In this document: positions 1 to 60,200 of the stretch, in pieces | How the letters are laid out: each line of letters starts with the position of its first letter | Position numbering within the stretch: the stretch's first letter is position 1 | Program-made: the position numbers and the translations under genes | Source: Rostratula benghalensis | Lineage: Eukaryota > Chordata > Aves > Charadriiformes > Rostratulidae | Assembly: GCA_013399305.1 (NCBI GenBank) | Contig: VXAI01000097.1 | Coordinates: forward strand, 2,837,298 to 2,901,297 | DNA length: 64,000 nt | Direction: 5' to 3' | Notes under the pieces: generated by a model | Seen by the model: the letters and a program-made list of their open reading frames with translations, nothing else | Database searches by the model: none | Told to the model about the DNA's origin: nothing

Positions 1-101
1 CTGTCCCTCTCAGTAGCGCTGTGTGCTGTAACAGTCCTCTTTTTGAAGCTCTGAAATTCAGCTTTTTGTGAATGTAGGGTTGTTCATGACTGACCCAGCT
101 G

Positions 102-722
102 AATGGCCTGGCCCAGGCAGTGATGATCAGTGGTGCAAAGTCTAGCTGGGGGCCAGTAATTAGTAGTGTACCACAGGGGTGTATGTGGGGTCCAATCTCA
201 TTTAACACCTTCATTAATGATCTGGATGATGAGGCAAAGTTTGCTGAAGACACAAAACTGGGAGGATTGCCTGATGCTCGAGAGGGTTGTGCTGCCATCC
301 AGAGGGATGTCAACAGGTTGGAGAAATGGGCTGACAGGAACCTCATGAAGTTCAACAAGAAATGCAAAGTCCTGCACATGAGGAGAAGCAACCCCAGGCA
401 CCAGTACATGCTGGGAGCAATGCAGCTGGAAATCAGTTTGGCAGAGAAGGACTTGGGGTCCAGTGGTGCTTTTTGACTGGACCAGAGGGAATGGGCACAA
501 ACCTCCTGAAACACAGGAGGTTCCCTGTGAACGTCACTGTGATGGTGACCGGGCACAAGTTGCTCAGGGAGGTTGTGGAGTCTCCATTCTTGGAGGTATA
601 CAAAAGCCACCAACACAGTCCTGGGCAGCCTGGTCTAGGTGGCCTTGCTTAAGGAAGGAGTTGGACCACATGACCTCCGAAGGACCCTTCCAACCTCAAC
701 CATTCTGTGATTCTGTTGACTT
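102..722 (+). mobile_element. CR1 LINE, 3' fragment, + orientation
   Basis: It encodes decayed CR1 reverse-transcriptase C-terminal sequence: VPQG and GPISFNTFINDLDD, then AKFAEDTKLGG in place of the intact FADDTKLGG motif, then RLEKWADRNLMKFN and LAEKDLG. It ends with the typical CR1 tail near ccttccaacctcaaccattc and tgtgattctg. A short deletion lies between the INDLDD segment and the FAED box. The catalytic-motif change and loss of the 5' part show a dead copy. Confidence 0.9.
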
Positions 723-1641
723 GAAGATTAAAATCTCTGCCTAAAAGGCTGGTCAACTGCTTTGATTTTGGCATCTACTAAATGTAGACCTTTTCTGTCC
801 TAGACTAGCAAAAGTGTTAAATGTTTTACATTAGAATATTAAATTTCCACATTTATTATACTTGTTGGGGAAAGACTCATTTTTATTAGTTTACAACAGA
901 ACTAGCACTGTCTGTATGTCTCCTGGCATGCATTCTTAATAGATTTACCTAAATACCCCTCTGTGGTACGGAATTTGCACAATATTGGTGTTTGTGCAGA
1001 GTATTAACAATAGTAGCTTTATACTAATAGTTGAAACTAAATAGTCATTCAAGGTTAACATATTTTTTGCTGATTGTTGATTATGGCCCTGATTCAGCAA
1101 AGCACTTAAGCACACTCTTCATTTCACATAAGTAAGGTATACCATGGAAGTCAAACAGACTGCCTGCATCTATTATTCTAATCAGGGTAAACTTTGTTGA
1201 ATGATGGCTTATATTTATGATCTTTGTCCAGTTGTCCAGTTGATGTACACAATCAAGTTCCAAGACAGTACTTTTGAAAAAATTCATTGCCATTTGTGGC
1301 CTAGCCTGCTGAACATACTTTGTCTGATTTATGTGTGTAATTTCCATGAGAAAGTAATTCCTATGTGAATAGTATGTGTGAGTGAGTACCAAATTGGTAA
1401 GCAGTGAGAAAAATGGTAAAATTGTACGGCCAGATTGGAATCTGATTGTTGTATTTTTCTATTTTACTCTACACAGATGCAAGTGGATTCTCTAGGAATA
1501 GCAATTTCAAAAGTAGTTAAGTGTTTATAATCCATATGTGTTTCAAAAGCATCTTTCTGTTCCCCCAGCTCAGGCCAGCTCTCCAGCAGGTCAGAGAGGC
1601 AGAGGGGGACCCTAGTTTATGTTACTGGGCAGTTGTTCAGT

Positions 1642-2125
1642 TCACAGAATCATAGATTCATAGAATGGTTAGAGTTGGAAGAGACCTTAAAGATCATCGA
1701 GTTCCAACCCCCCCCCACCATGGGCAGGGACACCTCCCACCAGACCAGGTTGCTCAAAGCCCCATCCAGCCTGGCCTTGAACACCTCCAGGGATGGGGCA
1801 TCCACAGCTTCTCTGGGCAACCTGTTCCAGTGTCTCACCACCTTCACAGGAAATAATTTCTTTCTGGTATCTAAGCTGAATCTTCCCTCTTCCAGTTTAA
1901 AACCTTTATCCCCTGTCCTGTCACTACACTTCCTGACAAAGTGTCCCTCTCCAGCTCTCCTGTAGGCTACCCTCAGGTACTAGAAGGCTGCTATAAGGTC
2001 TCCCCGGAGCCATCTGTTTTCCAGGCTGAACAACCCCAGCTCTCTCAGCCTGCTGTCATAGGAGAGGTGCTCCAGCCTTCCGATCGTCTTGGTGGTCCTC
2101 CAAGAGCAGGACCATTCATTTCTGA
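1642..2125 (-). mobile_element. CR1 LINE, 3' end fragment, - orientation
   Basis: It starts with agaatcatagattcataga, the reverse complement of the CR1 octamer tail, followed by gttggaagagaccttaaag and the typical block on CR1 minus strands (ctgttccagtgtctcaccac). Similarity fades after the tggtggtcctcc segment near 2100. It contains an 8-9 C run near 1709. Confidence 0.9.
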
Positions 2126-5100
2126 CAGCACAGAATGGGCAAGAGGAAGACAGATGAAAGCTGGCTTGCACTGCCTGAGGAGTTGCAGCGGGGCATAGTC
2201 ACTTCTGTGGCCGATCTCAGTCTCCCAACCATTTTGTAGTGGTGCAAAGTAGGGTTTATGTGCAGATTTTCCCTGCTGTGAGATCAAAATAAAGCTGTGA
2301 ACAGATAGTACCATCACTTCAAAAATGCTGAGTTAAATGGATCCGCTTTGATGGAAAATTCTGTTCTGCCATTATATTCCTACAGTTGCTTGTAACTAAT
2401 ATTCATAGATTTAATTTGGTTGTATTCTATAGTGAGGAAAATAATGTATATGTCAACCTGAATCTTGGCTGGCCTGAGTTGTAGATAACATCAATTATGG
2501 TAAAGGTTCTTTTGTCGAAGAAAGAACATATTGCATGAAAAGATGAAATAGCACTTTATTATATGCTAAAGTGCAGTAATTTCCCTGTGAGAGACCTTAA
2601 ATGCTGTATGGATGTAGTATCTAGGATTTCTATATATGCAATATGCACCTGAAACAGTGCTCCAGATAACAGTGATGCTTAACTTAAGCCAGATCTCGTA
2701 GCTCCTAAACGTTCATGTCTTCTCTGTGTTATTAAACACATAAAGTGATAAGGGGTGACAGAATGGTGACCGTTTTCCAGTGTTGCTGGTTACGGAATAG
2801 GAAGCTGTTGGAAAATGATTGCCACAGAGCTGAAAAGATAATCGGATGCAGTTCATTACTCATCTTGTCAGCTGCTCCTGCTACAAGGGATTGTATCACA
2901 AGATGTTAATCTGCTTGTGACTAGATTTCAAAGCAAGCATTTTTATTTTGGAGAGGGTGCAAGTAATTTAACATCTTTCAAATTTATTTCATTTTCAGAA
3001 GCAAGAGAAGTGGAAAACTCCCAATTTAAAATCTCAGAATATTAATTGATAAAAATATTAGTACATCCTTGTGGGTTCAGTTACAAAAATATGACGATAC
3101 GCTGCAAAAAACCTACCTAATTGCAGAAGTTGTTCTTTTTGAGCTGATGATGGGGTTGTGTACTCCTTGAATAGTGGAAGTTAGTCTGCTAACACTCATA
3201 CACTTTGGTGTTTATTGCAAAAAAAGTATAGGCACAAGACAGGTTTGCACCAAAAATAATCCCTTCTGCACATTGAATCACTGACATGGATGTACCCAGC
3301 GCTCCCATGCATTGTCTGCCAGTGAGGATATTTGGTGGAAGTGTAGAGGGGGACCAATAGGTACACCCTGCAGATGGGAAGATGACAGCGGTGCAAGTTT
3401 AGCTAGATGACATTTTCTGAAAATGAAAGCCCCGAAAGAGCAGTTACTTTCTGATACTGTGGGACGTTGCTGCACAGTGCTCACAGTGCTCCTACAGGAA
3501 GCACAGAGGAAGGCTTATAAAGTTTCCACTACAGTAAGGTGAGCCATTAGATTTCCTGTGTATGTTTCAGGGAAGCAGTACTGCCATTTCCTCTCCCACC
3601 TTCATCCTACCTATCTTCTTAAGCCCTTGAAGATGTTGTCCAGTACAAAGAGATAGACATTCCTTTAATTTTATGCTAAGCTGGAAAAAACCACTTATTT
3701 TGCTCCCCTTTTGAATGTAATTTTCTAGTATTGATTATTGTCAAAGGGAATTGCTTATTATATTTTAAATAGTTGAATTATAATTTGGATTGTGATCTAC
3801 AGATGTAATTGCTATTAGAATACAATATTTAAAAAGTAAGCAGTGAGATACTTAAAAGTACTTAAGAAAATCATATATTGAATTAATGTGTAAGCAAAAG
3901 AAATTACAGGTTTAAACAAAATAAATAAATGGTTTCTGGATGGTCGTGGTTACATATGGCACTTTTTACTCCTGCAGGAATATCTAATGCTAATGCCTTG
4001 CTGTATTCCAATTTTGGTAGCTACAGTCCACCCACCTAAATACCCCCTGCTGTATGCGTAGGCAACAGTATTCTCTAGTTCCTGCCACAAACTCTTACAT
4101 GGTCTTTTGTGTGCTATTAATCAGCAGCTATTTTTCACCTCCACAGTGACTGCATCTCAATGCTGGACAAAGTGAAATACTGTGTCTTGCATTATAGAAG
4201 CAACCAGTAGTGATTCCGTAGATAGTGTTTTTAGTTGGTCTAAAACTGGGACATTAATCATTTTTTCCCCTAAATGTTTTTTGACTGAGTAGTTAATCAG
4301 TATGAAATGTTATTTGAGTTTTCCATGTAGCTTTTCCCCTCACTCATACATAATACAATTGGTGAGCTGAGACGTGTGGGCCTTCTTTACTACAAAATTC
4401 TGATACAGGTAATGGACACCATTTGCCCAGGTCAGAAATCCCAAGCTAATGGGCAGAGGCTTAATTGGTACAGGTGTGTGGCTCCTATGCAAATATTTAC
4501 AGGAGTACATATACATATACATCTGACTTTATATTTTATATGCATATGCAGGTACATACAAAAGTTACATGTTTTCCCCAAACCATCAAATGCTATCACA
4601 TGTATGTTACTATTATTTGCCACTCTGTTGAATCTGACAGTTAAGATAGGAATGTTGATGTGGAGGGAGTACGAGCAAGTTTGTTTTCAAGGCCCTTTAA
4701 TCTTTGCGTTTTCTGCTGTGACTATGACAGGGGTGTAGATGGTGATAACAGTAATGAAAAAAAAGTTGTTTGAAAGTGCTCTGTAAGTATTTTTGCACCT
4801 CCATTAGATTATTTAGAAATTGAATTGAGTTACCATGCTGAATAGGCAAACATTGTTCCAGGTCGGGATAGAGAATATGAAAGCTAATTAATTTACTCTG
4901 TAGTTGATGTGAAAGGCCATTTGTTTTATAGTGATTTTCATGTTTTAAATGTGAAACTGGGAAATGAAGAACTGAGTAATTTCACATTTATGCTATAGTA
5001 ATAAATTTACAAAACCCCCAAAGATATTTTATGCAATGCACCCTCTGAATCATTGTCTAATATAACTTTATTTTGCCCATTTATGAAAATCAAGTACAAT

Positions 5101-5554
5101 TTTACAGAAAATACAATCATAGCTGTTGGTTACTTCAGCTCCTAAATCCATCAGTATCCTCAAGCAGTCAAAAATGAGATTCCATCATCTCAGTTTATTT
5201 TGGTTTCCTATGTTAATTCTCATACATTTTACAAGTAGAAATCCAACAACGTAAAAGATGTTCTCTCTCGGTTCTTAACACATGACCCATACATTTTATC
5301 TTTCTTTGACTGTATTTAAAGATAAGGGGTAAGGTTGGACGAATTCCTCATCTGATCTCAGAATATGTGAAAGCATTCTATCTGACAATACTATTTTTTC
5401 TAGCTTTAACCTTGATAAAAACTTCTCAGATTTCTTTTACTTTTTTATTCTCAGTGATGGCAGAACAACTTTGACTAGAAGCATTTGCATTGTTTAAGAT
5501 TCTTTGGCAAGAGCATGTTTTGAAACTTGTATTTCTTTTGCCCCTTTCTATCAG

Positions 5555-55419
<49,865 letters not shown>

Positions 55420-55649
55420 GTGTATTCAGACCCAGCCCCCCACGGGGGACCGCAGCAGCACAGTCACAGGTGGTTGGTGGGGTCACGTAAGTGATTTCCA
55501 CATCCATAAGCTTTACCATGAAATGCAGTCACCTACGTAACACCTATGGAACGTCTGCCTGCTTGCTTTACACTCACATCACAGGAACTCATTTATACAC
55601 AAAAATTATAAGGAAATCCTACAGTTTTGTGTGCTGTAAATTTGCCTCT

Positions 55650-55655
55650 AATAAA
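55650..55655 (+). terminator. Candidate proximal COG5 poly(A) signal
   Basis: AATAAA lies 231 nt after the COG5 stop, followed about 20 nt later by a T-rich stretch (cattctttagtattcctttt) that could serve as the downstream element. Confidence 0.5.
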
Positions 55656-56169
55656 AATGACTCATTCTTTAGTATTCCTTTTGAATTTAGAAAGGTATAA
55701 AATTAGAAGGTACTCAAATATTACAGTCCAATTGCTGAATATCTCAAATGAGGAAGTGTTTTCTCTTTTCCTACCAGCAGAGTTTTAAATAGTCAAATGC
55801 ATTTTAGCCTTATTGCGAAAAGCGTACTTTTGAAATGCTAGAATCATCCGTTTCCATCTAAAAATCACTGATTTTAACAGAAGGAAAAATATTTATAACA
55901 AACGTGTTTCTCTATTGCACTGCCGTTTGCTTTGAAATAATTGATACTGACTTCAAGTGTCTTTTTGCCTGAGGAGTAATAAAGAACACTGCGTGTCCAA
56001 TCCCAAAGCCAGTCTGTGGAATTCTTCAGCAGCTTCCAAAGTAGGAAACAGCAAAACACACTTCACTGGTTCAGGTAAAGACGTCTCTACAGGATGTGCT
56101 CAGCTCTGCAGGGCCCTCTAAATGATCTGTCTGCAGTTTAGACAATACACAACAGCAAATTTTAATGAA

Positions 56170-56175
56170 TTTATT
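56170..56175 (-). terminator. HBP1 poly(A) signal
   Basis: The + strand reads tttatt, giving AATAAA on the minus strand about 1.08 kb after the HBP1 stop. It is the first canonical hexamer I noticed in that direction. Confidence 0.6.
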
Positions 56176-56460
56176 TGAAATAATATACAAGAATATAGTG
56201 TGCAAAAATCTTAGGGGCAACATCATGTAGACACGTGTCATAAACTGAAATTTACAGTTGTGATTCTTAAAAAACAAACACACAGCTGTTTAGTACATAG
56301 AAAGCCATGATTGTAAAAGTTGCCAGCAGAAGCAGTTGTAATCCTAATGCAGCTGCTCTAATTTCAGGACAGTTGAAGGAAAAAAAAATGTAAAGTGCAA
56401 GTGTTGCACGTATAGTTAAGTGCAAAGTTTGCCCCCACCATAAAAGATGTCTTATGGCAA

Positions 56461-56466
56461 AATAAA
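56461..56466 (+). terminator. Candidate distal COG5 poly(A) signal inside HBP1 3' UTR
   Basis: This AATAAA is followed by tgtagaatatgtggc as a possible GT-rich downstream element. Use of this site would place the COG5 3' end antisense to the HBP1 3' UTR. Confidence 0.4.
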
Positions 56467-57254
56467 ATATTGTAGAATATGTGGCAAAGACTGTAAAACA
56501 GAGTTAAAACTACGATGGTGGCAGCAGCGACAGCACCATTTTTCTTGAGATAACGCTATTTACTGGTTCCACCCTGGCCTGGGCCGTTGTTTCCACGGGC
56601 TTAGAAGAGCTCTTACTATCGCCAGCTGGTGCCAAAACACCTCACTCGTGGACACAGAGTTTGTAGGTGACACCCCAAGCAGTGGCTCTGGTGCTGTGTG
56701 ACACTACGCTCCACTTACCACACGTTCTGGGAACTGGTTGGCATCTGGGCAGACTGGGAAGCTACAGGCTGATAATACATTTTGCCATTTCAGAAAATCC
56801 CAGGTCCCAGAATCGTAATTAATAATATGGTTGTGCAATACATATTAATCAGCAATAAGAATCAATGTATATAAACAGCTGTTACATATTTTAAAATTCC
56901 CCTTTTTGTACATTTTCTTCTAAAAATAAACATTTATACACGTCTCCTTCGCCTCTTTCTAAAGTACTTTAGCACCACAGGATATCCATTTTTCAAGCCT
57001 ATATTACCTGATACATATATGAAGTTTGGAAGAGAAATAAGGCAATTTGGTTTAAAATGTTGATAGTTTTAGCTTACTTAAGGTTCTATTGTAAAAAGCA
57101 AATCTGCACTCATATTAAATCATTCCTAACTTGATGGTGCCGGTATTTTATGGTCATAGAAAGTCACGACAAAGAGTAAGACCTTGCTCTTGCATCTTCC
57201 TGCCATCAAGCAACAGCCATGGTGGAAATACAGAGTTACGAGGGAAATTCTGGC

Positions 57255-57272
57255 TTAATGCTGTTGTGAGCC
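57255..57272 (-). CDS. HBP1: HBP1 terminal coding segment (GSQQH stop)
   Basis: After the minus-strand acceptor tttttttctcag the sequence reads GGC TCA CAA CAG CAT TAA, encoding GSQQH and the stop. This exactly fits the phase-0 end of the previous exon and the known HBP1 C-terminus. Only 18 coding bases, found by matching the expected end. Confidence 0.95.
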   Translation of the reverse strand, partial: GSQQH

Positions 57273-60200
57273 CTGAGAAAAAAAGAGAAGAGAAAGCCAG
57301 GTTAGAGGTTACCAAGTAAAGAGAAAGTACGTGCCTGTAAATCCAGCAAACGCTTGTTTTGAAAGCCACAGGTACTTGTACCCATTGGTCACTTATTCAG
57401 AAGAAAACAAGAAGTGGGAACAGATGACCTTATCCCCTGCCCATCAAAAGACCTCTTTGTCCCAGCCTGGAGTCACCGTCACGCCCTGGTAAGGAAACCA
57501 GGCTGCTAACAAAATTCTCAAGTTCACTGAAGTAAAACGATTACAAAAAAGCTATTGTCTCCTGTAACACTGAGGTAACAGGCCCTGCTGTTATCTCCAA
57601 GGCCTGAAGATCAGAAAAGAAGGCCAATCCTGTAATTATTACCAGGCAGGATAAGAACAGCATCCTGCCTACTGAGGCCACCCCAGCAGTCACAGCTCCC
57701 AGGTACAGACAGACACCCCACCACGCTCCTTGGAGCTCCCAGCAGCACTCGTGGAGGGAACTTGATCTCCCTGTCCGATGCCCACAGCTGCAAGAGTGTA
57801 AAACCAGATCAAACAAGCAGCACTGCGTTACCTCAACCCAGGAGACACTCTAACAGAACCTGTTTGATTGAAATAGGAACAGTGAACAGAGAAACAGCTT
57901 GTTCCCAGCAGCTGGGGTTTGGTGAAACCTTCTGCAACAAGGGACTAAAAACTCAGCACCAAGTACGGAAGAGGAATAAGGAGCAACTTGGTGTTGGAGC
58001 ATTTCTTATTCAGTCTTAAGGCAACACTTGAAAAAGTCAGCCTCATTTACACATGAAAGGAAAGGGGTTAATTTGAGGAGGAAATCTTAAACCTCTAAGG
58101 CCACAACTTGATGCTCCTGCCCAGGCATGAAATGGCTGATGAAGGGGCCTGGCATTCTGTGCACCTCAGTGATCTCTCCTTCCAGCCCACTCTTCTACTG
58201 AAACACACAGGTTGGCAGGAGCTCCTTTTTTTTTTGATGTTCCCTTTATACGATGCAGTTGCTTGAAAGCCTAAAGTTCACTGTGAACTTTAGTTGTGAA
58301 CTTTTTAGGTGTTCACAAGTGAACACCTAAAACATCCACCCCCTACTAACACAGCGCTGCAGAATCTTACACTGCTGGCCTTCCACAAACTTGAAATTAT
58401 ATCCCTACAGAAAAAAAAAAGCATTTGTATTGTATTCGTTTTACAATTAAAACACAGTAATAAATGAAAGGGATTAATGGAAAAAATTATTGCTCCCTCA
58501 GTAACTTCATATATGCCAACATAAATTAAGATTAAAAAAAGACAGAAAAGGGTAAAAAAAAGCTCTTCCTGAAGAAAAAGGAGACAACAGAGGAGGGTTT
58601 TCTGAAACTTTTAAGTGTTTTAAGTGTTTTTGAGGGCAATGGGACAGATGTAATTTAGGCACAACCTTAAAAAGTTGGTTCCTTCAAACAAAAGGTCCCG
58701 TGCCCTTCCTCTGCGTTTCACAAGCACTCGCCTCCCGGCCAGCAGAATTCCTGCATCTCCCATAGAACACCCAGCCACAGACCCTCTCCCGCCCTGTCTC
58801 CTGCCCACTGCCCAAAAGCAGGGGGGTACACATCACAGGGGAGCAAAGTGAAGGTCTGGGCTCCAGGAAAGACGTAGGGAGCCGAGTCTACCCCACACAA
58901 CCCTAGTGTAGCTGCTGTGGGAACACACTGCACTGCCCCTGCACAAACGTACCGAATTTGTTCGTTTTCGTTTCCAACAGTCGGGGTTTAAACGTTTCTG
59001 TTCTTCTGCCAAGGCCTTGGCTTCTAGCGTGTACATCCGTCTTTCTTCATTTTTCATTTTCTTCCACCTGTCACCGAGTATCACGCTGATGGCTCTGCAA
59101 GGGAGATGTTTACAGTGTGGTCAGGACAGGGTGCTTTCTTTTCCTTTGTATCTCAGCTTTTCAAAGACGACGAAAGTTAAATGCTGAAATAATACCTAAG
59201 AAATCAACTGCATCTTTTAAAAACTGTTTTTTAAACAATCAGGTTTCAGTTATCAGCTGAGACTCCTGTGTCAGTGAGCATGGGTGAATGCACATTCTAG
59301 CATTTCAAAGGGTGTACATCTGAACACACAGCAACTTGCATCAACCGGCAGAGCAGGGGTGATAAAAACCCCACCACCCAACGGTAACTCCCTTGTGTTT
59401 TGCTCCACTTTCGCTCCAGAAGATCATGCGACAGCTTTGCTGCAAATATGTTCTGTAATAATTAGGGCAATGATCTGACTATGACCTCAGCCAAACAAAT
59501 ATTTGATTAACTGCAAACCCCACGTCTGTTTAGTAGAAGTGCACAGCTTTCTTGACCTTTAATCCATACTGGGGAGAACAGGAGTGGGCGGAACATACTG
59601 GGAAGTTCCCGAACATACTGGGAAGTTCCCCTGCCCAGGGAACGGTTTGTTCTAGCATACCTAGCATTACTTCCAGAAGCTGGATGAATTCTTTTCCTAC
59701 TTCTTATAAACTTGTCTTTTGGACAATATTTCCCCATATGATCATGCCACGTTGCTTAACCGCGCTCCCGAACGCGAGATCAGGATCCCACTAAACTTCC
59801 ACTCCGTCCTTTCCCTGAGGGAAAGGTCTCTCAGCAGCAGCTGTTACTGCAGTACTGAGCCCTCTGCTCTGCCTGTGCCTTACAGCTTTGAGTAGAAGGT
59901 GTGCACAAGTAAGTGCTCTGCTTTAGCCTACTATGAAGTTCCTTGCTGGCAGCAAAGCTATCCATAGCCTTTCTGAGAGAATCCAGGAGAGCAGTGTGCC
60001 ATCAACCACTTCCACAGCGTTTCACATACGGCAGTTCTGAAGGCTTCCCTGCACTCTATCAACAAGAACATGGATTTAAATTCTGCAGGACTGTGCAGTT
60101 TCCATGTTTTTTTTTTTTTTTTTAATCCAAGTTCAGAACTGGTGTATTTGGTCTGCATCAGAAGTAAATACACTCCAGTTTCATTAGCAGATGTTTCAGG

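Larger units (their letters stand above)
1..5554 (+). other. COG5 intron, partial, with two CR1 copies
   Basis: Everything left of the first recognised exon. It holds CR1 copies at about 102-722 and 1642-2125. Between 2130 and 5554 I see only AT-rich unique-looking sequence with no exon matching the preceding COG5 protein segment, so the upstream exon lies outside the window. Confidence 0.8.
55420..56490 (+). other. COG5: COG5 3' UTR (extent uncertain)
   Basis: This is noncoding sequence after the COG5 stop. AATAAA hexamers on the + strand occur at 55650-55655, 55978-55983, 56461-56466 and 56925-56930. The first two would end COG5 before the predicted HBP1 transcript end near 56150. The last two would make the mRNAs overlap tail to tail, as annotated in human. 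The right end given assumes use of the 56461 signal and is inference. Confidence 0.55.
56150..57254 (-). other. HBP1: HBP1 3' UTR
   Basis: About 1.1 kb of noncoding minus-strand sequence from the HBP1 stop to just past the minus-strand AATAAA at 56175-56170. It is rich in A/T runs and contains miR-17-family-type and miR-29-type seed matches (see findings). The left end is inferred as about 20 nt beyond the poly(A) signal. Confidence 0.65.

Noticed and set aside
120..476. Reverse-transcriptase-like frame as a possible functional gene
   Set aside because: It is a 5'-truncated CR1 with an altered catalytic FADD motif, a deletion and stops.
58833..58952. Open frame continuing below the HBP1 HMG-box exon
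   Set aside because: It is intron read-through: the donor gtacgt at 58952 and the matching GSQQH exon at 57272 explain the true end.
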